Positions 34,757 to 42,881 of a stretch of DNA of 64,000 nt are shown here, piece by piece. The DNA lies in assembly GCF_001305675.1 (NCBI RefSeq), contig NZ_CP011853.1, forward strand, positions 4,340,001 to 4,404,000, read 5' to 3'. The stretch comes from Gordonia phthalatica. GTDB taxonomy: Bacteria > Actinomycetota > Actinomycetes > Mycobacteriales > Mycobacteriaceae. The position numbers and the translations under genes are program-made. The notes beneath the pieces are model-generated. The model saw nothing but the letters and a program-made list of their open reading frames with translations, was not told the origin of the DNA and did no database searches. Position 1 is the stretch's first letter. The number at the start of each line of letters is the position of its first letter.

Positions 34757-35411
34757 CGAATCCAACATCGCCGCCGCCCACATCTTGCGGGGACACGTCG
34801 ACAGCGTCGGGGGTGAAGCGTGGCAGCAGAATGCGAACCACCCAACCGTCGATCTGTCCGTCTGTCGACCCTCGGGGATACGACACCTCGACCTGCACCC
34901 CGGTTTCACCCCGGTGGTAAACAACGAACCACGCTCCGGACGGGGGCGGATCACTCAGAGTGACGCCGACGGGAGAACCGACGAGGTCGGCGCGAACATA
35001 GAGCACCAACTGCCCGTGGAGCGCCGCATCAGTCGCGGGTCCCTTGCGTCGCTGAGCTTTGGGCCCTAGCTCGGAATCCGGATCCCCAGTCGCCGCCGTC
35101 CCGCCCAGCACACCCACAAGAATCGTCCGCTCGGCGTTGGCACAGATCGGTCGATTCTCCGCGTCCTCCAACTGCCATCCGTCCCCGACCAGGCCCCGCC
35201 GCAAGGTCCCGACGGTCTCAATCCACCGCGACAGCCCCGCAGCGGTACGCGGGTACTCCGGGCCGCTCGCCTCCATCGCACGGCCTTCGCCTCGCTCGAC
35301 CGCGAGGCGCACCAGATCGATGGTGATTCCGAGTCGGCCAAGGTACTCTTCCGCGTCGTCTTCGCCGACGACGAGAGTCTGCGGTACCTCGTTCTGCCAA
35401 GGCTGTGACAT
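34737..35411 (-). CDS. Uncharacterised protein paired with the XRE-ImmA/IrrE gene
   Basis: The 224-residue soluble protein has an acidic, beta-rich C-terminal half (LVLYVRADLVGSPV, GAWFVVYHRGETG) and no transmembrane, signal or metal motif. GAGGA stands six bases before the ATG at 35411. Its 3' end overlaps the peptidase-regulator gene, so the two form an operon. It could be the substrate or partner of the ImmA/IrrE peptidase, by analogy with ImmR-ImmA pairs, but it has no visible DNA-binding domain. I do not recognise the family. Confidence 0.6.
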   Translation of the reverse strand: MSQPWQNEVPQTLVVGEDDAEEYLGRLGITIDLVRLAVERGEGRAMEASGPEYPRTAAGLSRWIETVGTLRRGLVGDGWQLEDAENRPICANAERTILVGVLGGTAATGDPDSELGPKAQRRKGPATDAALHGQLVLYVRADLVGSPVGVTLSDPPPSGAWFVVYHRGETGVQVEVSYPRGSTDGQIDGWVVRILLPRFTPDAVDVSPQDVGGGDVGFDVTLAS

Positions 35412-35449
35412 GTCAGATCCTCACTGTCTTCTACTCCTCATATTGTTGC

Positions 35450-35466
35450 ACAAAACCAGACAAAAC
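35450..35466. promoter_or_regulatory. ACAAAAC direct repeat, putative XRE binding site
   Basis: Two perfect ACAAAAC heptamers are spaced by CAG, a 10-bp period or one helical turn. They lie 39 bp upstream of the two-gene XRE-ImmA/IrrE operon. Confidence 0.45.
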
Positions 35467-35557
35467 TGAGGTAGGCGCACCATCTCCGAGGTTAGAGGAG
35501 GCTTGCACGGAGATTCTGGGCTTCAACTAGCAGCGAGGAATACGCGTGTTTCCCTAA

Positions 35558-35587
35558 TTGATAGCCCCCCTTATCGACGGATCATAT
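35558..35587 (+). promoter_or_regulatory. Putative hsdR promoter with GATA-N8-TATC site
   Basis: TTGATA (35558-35563) and TCATAT (35582-35587) are separated by 18 bp. The 16-bp GATAGCCCCCCTTATC (35560-35575) overlaps the -35 box and resembles the palindrome at 28723-28738. Confidence 0.5.
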
Positions 35588-35666
35588 GTCACGCAGTCTG
35601 AATGTTGGGCACAGTCGAGTCATCGCAACACGACACCAGCGAAACCCACTGAAGGAGAATGCTGAC

Positions 35667-38600
35667 ATGGCTGGAATCATGAACGAAGCCGACTGGGAGC
35701 AGTGGGCTCTGCACGAGCTCGCCGAGTCCGACTGGCTGCACTGCGAGGGCCGCGATGTCGCCCCAGGCACTGGAGAGCGCGAAACCTGGCGCGACATCAT
35801 CTTGCGCGGCACCTTGCGCAAGGCATTGCGCAACCTCAACCCCGGGGTCCCCGACACCTACCTCGAGCAGGCGATGGCGGAGATCCTGACGCCCAAGTCG
35901 CAGGACGGCATCACCGAGAACTACCGACTGCACGAGTACCTCGTCAACGGGTACCGCGGCATCACCTACGTCGATCACGACGGGCAGGAGGTGACCCCCA
36001 CCATCCGACTGATCTCCGGCGATCCGGCGCGGAACATCTACCGCGCGGTCAATCAGGTGACCATTCGCAGTCGCGAACACGAGCGTCGCTTCGACATCGT
36101 GCTGTACGTGAACGGGCTGCCGATGTCGATCATCGAACTGAAGCAGGCTGCCGCCGCAGGAGCCACCACCGAGGTCGCGTTCAACCAGATCCAGACCTAC
36201 GTCTCCGAGTTCCCGATGGCTTTCCGGTTCGTCGACTTCGTCGTCGTGTCCGACGGGGTCACGGCGCGCTACGGCACCCCGTTCACCCCGTGGAACCACT
36301 TCGCCCCGTGGAACGTCGATGACGACGGCGCGCTGGTCGACTTCGACCACCCCCTCAGCGACGATGAGCCGCTCAACGAGCTCGCGGCCACCCTGTACGG
36401 GCTGTACAACACTGAGCGATTCGGCCAACTGCTCCGAGACTTCACGGCCTTCGACGAGACTGATACGGGGCTCCGCAAGCGAATCGCCAAGCCGCACCAG
36501 TACTTCGCGGTGACGAAGGCGGTAGCCAGCACGGTCACCGCGGTCGACTCCGACGGCCGTGCCGGCGTCGTCTGGCACACCCAAGGATCCGGCAAGTCGA
36601 TGGAGATGGAGCTCTACACCGCCAAGGTGATGCGTCACCCGCGACTGGCGAACCCGACGGTGGTCGTGCTGACCGACCGCACCGAACTCGACACGCAGCT
36701 CTTCGACGGCTTCAAGGTGTCCACTCTGCTGCCCGAGTCACCGAGAAAGGTCGGGAGTCGAGACGAACTCCGCACCGAACTCACGCAGCGCCGTAGCGGT
36801 GGCATCTACTTCACGACGCTGCAGAAGTTCGGACTCACCAAGGACGAGCGCGAATCCGGAAGCGATCACCCATTGCTGTCGGATCGTCGGAACATCATCG
36901 TCATGGCCGACGAAGCGCATCGAAGCCACTACGACAACATCGACGGCTACGCCGCTCACCTCAAGCACGCACTGCCGCACGCGTCGCTCATCGCATTCAC
37001 CGGAACACCGATCGCTGAAGCCGAACGCGATACGCGCAAGGTCTTCGGCGACGACATCGACATCTACGACCTCCACCGTGCCGTCGCCGACGGGGCCACC
37101 GTGCCGGTGTCATTCGAACCACGCCTGATCAAGCTCGCACGCGTCGATGGAGTCGACGACGAGCAGATCGATGACGCCGCCGAGGAACTCACCAGCGAGC
37201 TCGACGACGCCGACAAGGACCGGATCCAGCAGAGCGTCGCAGTTCTCGACACCATCTACGGTGCGCCCGAACGGCTTCGCGTCCTGGCCGACGACCTCGT
37301 CCTGCACTGGGAGACGCGTCGCGAGCTGATGACCCCGTTCATCGGCGGACCAGGCAAGGCGATGATCGTGTGCGCAACCCGCTCAATCGCTGCACGCCTG
37401 TACGAACAACTCATCGAACGCAGACCGGACTGGCACGACGACGCCGACGACAAGGGGAAGATCAAGGTCGTCTACACCGCTGCACCCGGCGACACCGCAG
37501 AAATCCGGAAGCACATGCGGCGCCCCAGCGCCACCGCTGCGGTCAAGCAGCGGATGAAGGATCCCGACGATGAACTCGAGATCGTCATCGTCAAGGACAT
37601 GATGCTCACCGGCTTCGACGCCCCCGCGTTGCACACACTGTACGTGGACCGGCCGTTGAAGGGAGCCCTGCTGATGCAGACGCTCGCGCGCGTCAACCGC
37701 ACGTACCGCGGTAAGCAGGACGGCCTGTTGGTCGCGTATTCACCGCTCGCAGACAACCTCACGAAGGCGTTGAGCGAGTTCACCCAGAACACGTCCGATA
37801 CCGGTGATCGGATCGTCGGCCAGGACATCGCCGAAGCAGCGATGATCGTCCACACCCTGCTTGCCGAGATCGAGGCGATCGTCGGGTCGGAGTGGCGCGA
37901 GACCGTGCGCGCGACTGGCAACTACATGAAGGCCGTCTCCAACGTGACAAGCGCGCTGCGGTCGCCGCTCACGCCGGGAAACAAGGACGACGTGAATCCC
38001 GATGCGCGCCCCCTTGCCGACCGTTTCCGAGATCGCGCCGCCAAGCTGGCCAGAGCCTGGTCGATCGCAGCGGCAGCTACGTCCGGCGTAGTCCCGTCGG
38101 AGACCGCCGCCGAACTCGAGAAGTCCCGCCCCGAGGTGCGCTTCTACGAGGAGGTGCGCTCGTGGCTCGCCAAGATGGATGCTCAGGACCGCATCAGCCG
38201 CGGTGAACCTATTCCTGACGACATCAAACGCCAGCTCGGCGAACTAATCGTAGACTCCGCGACCAGCCCCGGAGTGCTCGACATCTACCGGGAAGCCGGC
38301 CTTGCCCTGCCCGATCTCCGCTATCTGACACCCGAGTGGGTCCAGGATGCGCAGTCTGAGAGCAAGGTCCACCTGGCGATCGAGGCATTGAAGACAAGCC
38401 TGCAGGATCAGGCTCGGACATCGACAAGCAACAACGACGTTCGCCGGAAGCAGTTCTCTGAGCGCATCAATGCGCTGATGCTGAAGTACACCAACCAGCA
38501 ATTGACGGCTGCCGAAGTTCTCGCCGAACTGGCGGACTTGGCAAAGGACGTCGTCGCCGAGTCGGAGCGCGGAAAACAGTTCACCCCCCCGCTCACCGAC

Positions 38601-38882
38601 GACGAACTCGCGTTCTACGACGTCGTCCACCAGAACGAGTCCGCCGTCGACGTGATGGGCGATGACGTCCTCGCACAGATCGCCCGCGACCTCGTCGCCA
38701 CGATGCGCCGCGACACACGTGTGGACTGGACTGTTCGCGAGGATGTGCGCGCCAAATTGCGGACGTCGATCAAGCGACTGCTGCGCAAGTATGGCTATCC
38801 GCCAGACCAGCAGTCGGCCGCGATCGTCGAGGTGATGAGCCACATGGAGGCGATGGCACCAAAGATGGCCGAGCAAGGATGA
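35667..38882 (+). CDS. hsdR: Type I restriction-modification system, restriction (motor-nuclease) subunit
   Basis: The 1071-residue protein has an N-terminal PD-(D/E)xK nuclease domain, with Asp143 in RRFDIVLYVNG and the ELK motif (Glu157, Lys159). An SF2 translocase follows: Walker A in WHTQGSGKS (about 302-310), ADEAHRS near 412-418, FTGTPI, and the late LARVNRTYRGK motif. The C-terminal helical region contacts HsdM. AAGGAG upstream supports the ATG at 35667; the in-frame stretch back to 35586 is not family-like. The stop overlaps the next gene (ATGA). All motifs needed for ATP-driven translocation and cleavage are present. Confidence 0.93.
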   Translation: MAGIMNEADWEQWALHELAESDWLHCEGRDVAPGTGERETWRDIILRGTLRKALRNLNPGVPDTYLEQAMAEILTPKSQDGITENYRLHEYLVNGYRGITYVDHDGQEVTPTIRLISGDPARNIYRAVNQVTIRSREHERRFDIVLYVNGLPMSIIELKQAAAAGATTEVAFNQIQTYVSEFPMAFRFVDFVVVSDGVTARYGTPFTPWNHFAPWNVDDDGALVDFDHPLSDDEPLNELAATLYGLYNTERFGQLLRDFTAFDETDTGLRKRIAKPHQYFAVTKAVASTVTAVDSDGRAGVVWHTQGSGKSMEMELYTAKVMRHPRLANPTVVVLTDRTELDTQLFDGFKVSTLLPESPRKVGSRDELRTELTQRRSGGIYFTTLQKFGLTKDERESGSDHPLLSDRRNIIVMADEAHRSHYDNIDGYAAHLKHALPHASLIAFTGTPIAEAERDTRKVFGDDIDIYDLHRAVADGATVPVSFEPRLIKLARVDGVDDEQIDDAAEELTSELDDADKDRIQQSVAVLDTIYGAPERLRVLADDLVLHWETRRELMTPFIGGPGKAMIVCATRSIAARLYEQLIERRPDWHDDADDKGKIKVVYTAAPGDTAEIRKHMRRPSATAAVKQRMKDPDDELEIVIVKDMMLTGFDAPALHTLYVDRPLKGALLMQTLARVNRTYRGKQDGLLVAYSPLADNLTKALSEFTQNTSDTGDRIVGQDIAEAAMIVHTLLAEIEAIVGSEWRETVRATGNYMKAVSNVTSALRSPLTPGNKDDVNPDARPLADRFRDRAAKLARAWSIAAAATSGVVPSETAAELEKSRPEVRFYEEVRSWLAKMDAQDRISRGEPIPDDIKRQLGELIVDSATSPGVLDIYREAGLALPDLRYLTPEWVQDAQSESKVHLAIEALKTSLQDQARTSTSNNDVRRKQFSERINALMLKYTNQQLTAAEVLAELADLAKDVVAESERGKQFTPPLTDDELAFYDVVHQNESAVDVMGDDVLAQIARDLVATMRRDTRVDWTVREDVRAKLRTSIKRLLRKYGYPPDQQSAAIVEVMSHMEAMAPKMAEQG

Positions 38883-39610
38883 GAAGGATTCGGAGGTCAC
38901 GGAACACGGTCGACGTGACCTTCGACTTCCGATCCGATACTCCGCCCGGCACTGACCCGGACGCCACGAGTCCAACGCTGCGGAGGTACCACGCTGCATT
39001 GTGGAGTCGGCCGCTACCCGGTGGATCGGTATTCACTCTGGAGACGGACCATCGAGGGCGCTATCTGAGCCACACGTCCGAGTTGGGAGACTTCGCCTTG
39101 TCCAGCGACACCTGCGTACCGGCATTTCTCGGCTGGAAGCGAATGGAGAGCACTTTGCAGGAGATCCCGTTGCGCCAGCGGCGATCATTCCAGCAGCACC
39201 GGTACACAATCGGCAGCATGATGATCTGGCCCAGCACGAACATCAAAGGTGCCGGCACGATCAACGGGATGCGCGGCTTCAACAGTCGCGTTGCTGACAG
39301 GCTGGATCTGACGCTCGAATGCGTGCGACGGCACTATAGGGGCGAGGCGAATCCACTCTCGAAGGTGTTGACCGCGAACAGTGCATACTTCGATCTGTTC
39401 GATTCGTTCTGTGGATTCATCGAGTTCTTCGAGCTTCAAGACCTCGCGGACCCGAAGACCAACGATGTCCACTTCATGCTGCCGTTCGATGACTTCGATC
39501 GACCCGGTCACCCACGAGATGCGGATGAGTACAACATCTACATGCAAGCGGCTCGACGATTCCTCGACGCTCGAAACAAGAGAATCGACAACCTCCGGGT
39601 GCAAGTCTGA
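38879..39610 (+). CDS. DUF6994-like protein coupled to hsdR
   Basis: The 243-residue protein contains, in order, VTFDFRSDTPPGTDPDATSP, LWSRPLPGG, YTIGSMMIWP, RVADRLDLTLECVRRHY and FFELQDLAD. As far as I can recall, these match the DUF6994 family. It starts inside the hsdR stop codon, so it is translated with HsdR. No catalytic motif is obvious. Members of this family occur in varied genome contexts; here the coupling suggests a function tied to the restriction system, perhaps control or an extra effector, which is inference. Confidence 0.65.
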   Translation: MRRIRRSRNTVDVTFDFRSDTPPGTDPDATSPTLRRYHAALWSRPLPGGSVFTLETDHRGRYLSHTSELGDFALSSDTCVPAFLGWKRMESTLQEIPLRQRRSFQQHRYTIGSMMIWPSTNIKGAGTINGMRGFNSRVADRLDLTLECVRRHYRGEANPLSKVLTANSAYFDLFDSFCGFIEFFELQDLADPKTNDVHFMLPFDDFDRPGHPRDADEYNIYMQAARRFLDARNKRIDNLRVQV

Positions 39611-39630
39611 CCTTTGCGATACCGACCGAC

Positions 39631-40278
39631 TTACCCCTCCCGCACCATCCTCAGCACCACGTCGTTCACGTGGTGACCGCCCCCGGCGGGGATTCCGCGT
39701 GCCCGGTTCTCGTTGGTGACGACGGTCCAGCCGTCGCCGAGGATCCTGACCATGTCGTCGGGCCAGAGGAAACCCTCGGGACTGCGACCGTGAGCGCGCA
39801 TCCCCTCGGGGTCGTGCATCACGACGAGGAGGGTGCCACCGGGAGCGACGGCGCCGGCGAGCTTGTGCAGCGTGGCCTCGTCGTCGCTCGCGATGTGGAA
39901 GTAGCTGGCGGTGACGAGGTCGTACTGCCGGTCGAAATCATCGACAGTCACGTCGAATGACATCCATGTAATTGTTTCACGTGAATCAGCGGCCTTCGCC
40001 CGCTCCAGCGCCACCCGGGAGATGTCGGCGCCGACCACCGTCCAGCCCTGATCGGCCAGCCACCGGACGTCGGCCCCCTCGCCGGATCCCAGGTCGAACG
40101 CGGATCCGGGTGCCAGACCGGTGATCTCGGCGATGACGGCCGGGTTGACGTTGGTGGTCCAGAGTCGGTCGGACGTGCGGTAGAGGTCGTCCCACTCGTC
40201 GGCGGTGACGGGGTGGACCGGCGCCTGCTGATCGTCGTTCCCGTGGTGTCCGTCGTGACTGTGCTGATGTTCGCTCAC
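39631..40278 (-). CDS. Class I SAM-dependent methyltransferase
   Basis: The 215-residue protein has a His-rich N-terminus (HQHSHDGHHGNDD, residues 4-16) and the SAM-binding loop FDLGSGEGADV near 61-71. VVGADISRVALERAK follows, then a GGTLLVVMHDP strand. The substrate is not evident. The methyltransferase fold with LYRTSDRLWTTNVNP is seen in thiopurine- or tellurite-resistance-like methyltransferases. The histidines suggest metal binding. The GTG at 40278 has GAAGG upstream. It lies just outside the restriction island and converges on it. Confidence 0.78.
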   Translation of the reverse strand: MSEHQHSHDGHHGNDDQQAPVHPVTADEWDDLYRTSDRLWTTNVNPAVIAEITGLAPGSAFDLGSGEGADVRWLADQGWTVVGADISRVALERAKAADSRETITWMSFDVTVDDFDRQYDLVTASYFHIASDDEATLHKLAGAVAPGGTLLVVMHDPEGMRAHGRSPEGFLWPDDMVRILGDGWTVVTNENRARGIPAGGGHHVNDVVLRMVREG

Positions 40279-40375
40279 CCTTCGACGCTGTCACATCCGC
40301 AGACGCCGTGTCCCGGCGCTTTGCGCATATGGCAAGAACGGGCGCGGGTCGAGGGTGCGCGGCACACTGGTGACC

Positions 40376-41167
40376 ATGACTTCGCGCATCCGCATCGGTG
40401 TCCAGCTTCAGCCCCAGCACGCTCCCGAGTACGGCCTGATCCGCGATGCGGTGATGCGCGCGGAGAACGCGGGCGTGGACGTCGTCTTCAACTGGGATCA
40501 TTTCTTCCCGCTGTACGGCGACTCCGACGGCGCCCACTTCGAGTGCTGGACGATGCTCGGCGCGTGGGCGGAGCAGACCTCGCGCGTGGAGATCGGCGCG
40601 CTGGTGACCTGCAACAGCTACCGGAACCCCGACCTCCTCGCCGACATGGCGCGGACCGTCGACCACATCAGCGGCGGCCGCCTGATCCTCAGTCTCGGTG
40701 CCGGCTGGTTTCAGCGCGACTACACCGAGTACGGCTACGACTTCGGCACCAAGGGCAGCCGGCTCGACGCCCTCGGGGAGGCGCTGCCTCGCATCGAGAG
40801 CCGGCTGTCGAAGCTGAATCCGCAACCCGTGCGCGACATTCCGATCCTGATCGGCGGAGGCGGAGAGAAGAAGACGCTCAAGCATGTCGCGAACCACGCC
40901 GACATCTGGCATGCCTTCGTCGACGTGGAGACCTACCGCCACAAGTCCTCGGTCCTCGCTCAGCACTGCGCCGATGCCGGGCGTGACCCGGCGGAGATCG
41001 AGCGATCTGCGGAGGTGAAGTTCGACGGCGACGTCGACGCCATGCTCGGCTTCGCCGACGAGATCACCGCGGAGGGTGTCACCCTCTTGACCGTCGCGTC
41101 GGGTGGCCCCGACTACGACCTCACGGCGGTCGACGCGCTGGTTCGGTGGCGGGATGCGCGAGGCTGA
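40376..41167 (+). CDS. LLM-class F420-dependent oxidoreductase
   Basis: The 263-residue luciferase-like TIM-barrel protein has the family segments RIGVQLQPQHAPEYGLIRD, VVFNWDHFFPLYGD, IGALVTCNSYRNPDLLADMA and the barrel-end LSLGAGWF. Mycobacterial and Gordonia relatives use coenzyme F420. The substrate is unknown. The ATG at 40376 is used; a GTG six bases earlier is possible. Confidence 0.85.
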   Translation: MTSRIRIGVQLQPQHAPEYGLIRDAVMRAENAGVDVVFNWDHFFPLYGDSDGAHFECWTMLGAWAEQTSRVEIGALVTCNSYRNPDLLADMARTVDHISGGRLILSLGAGWFQRDYTEYGYDFGTKGSRLDALGEALPRIESRLSKLNPQPVRDIPILIGGGGEKKTLKHVANHADIWHAFVDVETYRHKSSVLAQHCADAGRDPAEIERSAEVKFDGDVDAMLGFADEITAEGVTLLTVASGGPDYDLTAVDALVRWRDARG

Positions 41168-41219
41168 ACCGATCCGTGTCGAGTCCCGCGAAGTCATCTG
41201 ATCGATCGATCAAGGTCGA

Positions 41220-41225
41220 TATAGT
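41220..41225 (+). promoter_or_regulatory. -10 box of the secreted-protein gene (leaderless)
   Basis: TATAGT ends six bases before the ATG at 41232, so transcription is likely to start at or next to the start codon. Confidence 0.6.
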
Positions 41226-41231
41226 CCGATC

Positions 41232-42878
41232 ATGCGACACCTGGCACTATCCCGGAACAGACGTCGGAAGCACGCTCTCCGCGCCGCAGTCGCGGGTGCG
41301 GCAGCACTCACCGCGCTGACCCTGCCCGCCGTGCCGCAAGCCCACGCGGGCCCCGCCCCCTGCGTTCCGTTCGGCACCGCGCAGGCGCCGCCGGGCGTCC
41401 CGTCGACCGGCGATCGCACCGGGCTGAACACCTTCCCGAGGTACACGGGTACGCACGCGCCGGCGCGCGTCGACATGCGCACGGAGACAACGCAGTTCAA
41501 CCGCTACTGGGAGTTCGCACTCCTCGACAGCGGCCGCCTGGTGACCCGACCGCGCGCCACCCGGACGTGGCGGACCGTCCGCCTGCCGTCGTGCCTGAGC
41601 GGCAAGCTGCGCGCCATCTCGCTCGACGACGACGAGTTGGTCGGCATCGACCGCGCGGGCTGGATCTACACGATGGACAACGTGAATCAGTCACCGCTGC
41701 TGTGGAATTGGACGTCGGCCTGGGGCGCGATGCTGTGGACGGCACCCGGCCGCAAGCTCCCCGACGACCGCACAGGCGGCTGGGCGCTGAGCGTCACGTC
41801 ACCCAGGGACAACCGCGCGTACCTCGACATCGCCGGGCGCGTCCATCCGTCGGGCATGGCCAAGATGACGATGATCCCGGCCCTCACCGGCGACGGCAGC
41901 CGCATCACCTACGCCGACCCGTGGCTCCCCAACGACGACAGCTACGAGGTCGGCAGTCCCCTCGGCGGACGCTTCCAGTCGGTGGCGCTCGCCGCGTCGG
42001 CGTCGACGATGTTCGTGACGAATCGTTACGGCGACATGTTCACGCGCACCTTCGATTTCGACTCGTCCGGATCGGATTCGGTGTTCTTCCGGTACAGCTG
42101 GGAACCACAGACCGGCAAGCCGAGCGCCACCAACCTGATGCAGGAGACGTGGGACCGGTCGACGGCGGCCGTCCAACTCCCCGCACCCGACTGGACCCGC
42201 CAGCCCAAGATCCCCGGCGAGATCACCTCGGCGCTGACCGTCGTCTCACCGCGGCCCGGCCCCGAACAGCGCGAGCTCCGCGTCGAGGGACGTCGAGACG
42301 GCGCAACCGGCTTCTGGCACAAGGAGCTTCACGCGAAGGCCTGGAGCTTCACCCCGACCGGGACGCCGCTGCAGGGAACCGTTCTGGAGAACTCGGCGAC
42401 GGACCGCTCCTCGGAGACCCTCGCGGCGCCCAAACCGTGGAACCTGTCCGCGTCGCTCCCGTCACGGTCGGCCGCCGTCGACGCGCAGACGCTGATCGAC
42501 ATCGGTCTCCCCTATTCGGTCGTCGATCCTCGCCTGCTCGACCGGGTGGGGCTGAAGGCCGCACCGTCCGGCTACCGGCTGTCGGTGGCGAACTTCGATC
42601 CAGCGGTCACCTCCCGTGCGGCCACCGTCACGACGCGGTCGGGCACCAGAATCCCCGTCCTCCTGCACACCGCCGACGGCATGCGGATGACGCCAGGTCA
42701 TGTCGGTTTGACGAAGACTCCTCGGCACCTGATCGGTGCGATCGAGATTCCACGCGACGTCTATCGCGCGCGGGCGAACGATCCCGAGGTCCGACGGTTC
42801 GTCGACGCGTGGATGCGCGGAAAGCGGATCACTCCGATCACCCTGAGCGCGACGACCACCGACCTGGTGGTGCGCTGA
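41232..42878 (+). CDS. Secreted protein of unknown function
   Basis: The 548-residue protein has a basic N-terminus, a hydrophobic core and a signal peptidase site after AHA (residue 39), so it is exported. The mature part is rich in Trp, Thr and Asp, with repeated short strands such as GWIYTMDNVNQSP and MFVTNRYGDMFTRTF, which suggest a beta-propeller-like fold. Two cysteines near the mature N-terminus (PAPCVPF and LPSCLSG) may form a disulfide. I do not recognise the family. It converges with the FAD enzyme whose stop is three bases away. Confidence 0.7.
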   Translation: MRHLALSRNRRRKHALRAAVAGAAALTALTLPAVPQAHAGPAPCVPFGTAQAPPGVPSTGDRTGLNTFPRYTGTHAPARVDMRTETTQFNRYWEFALLDSGRLVTRPRATRTWRTVRLPSCLSGKLRAISLDDDELVGIDRAGWIYTMDNVNQSPLLWNWTSAWGAMLWTAPGRKLPDDRTGGWALSVTSPRDNRAYLDIAGRVHPSGMAKMTMIPALTGDGSRITYADPWLPNDDSYEVGSPLGGRFQSVALAASASTMFVTNRYGDMFTRTFDFDSSGSDSVFFRYSWEPQTGKPSATNLMQETWDRSTAAVQLPAPDWTRQPKIPGEITSALTVVSPRPGPEQRELRVEGRRDGATGFWHKELHAKAWSFTPTGTPLQGTVLENSATDRSSETLAAPKPWNLSASLPSRSAAVDAQTLIDIGLPYSVVDPRLLDRVGLKAAPSGYRLSVANFDPAVTSRAATVTTRSGTRIPVLLHTADGMRMTPGHVGLTKTPRHLIGAIEIPRDVYRARANDPEVRRFVDAWMRGKRITPITLSATTTDLVVR

Positions 42879-42881
42879 CCG

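Noticed and set aside
27274..39630. Attachment-site repeats or a tRNA bounding the restriction island
   Set aside because: No matching direct repeats, integrase or tRNA were seen at either edge by eye.
41196..41216. GATC tandem run before the secreted-protein gene
   Set aside because: Only a short ATCGATCGATC stretch; too short to call a repeat, and the promoter is explained by TATAGT.
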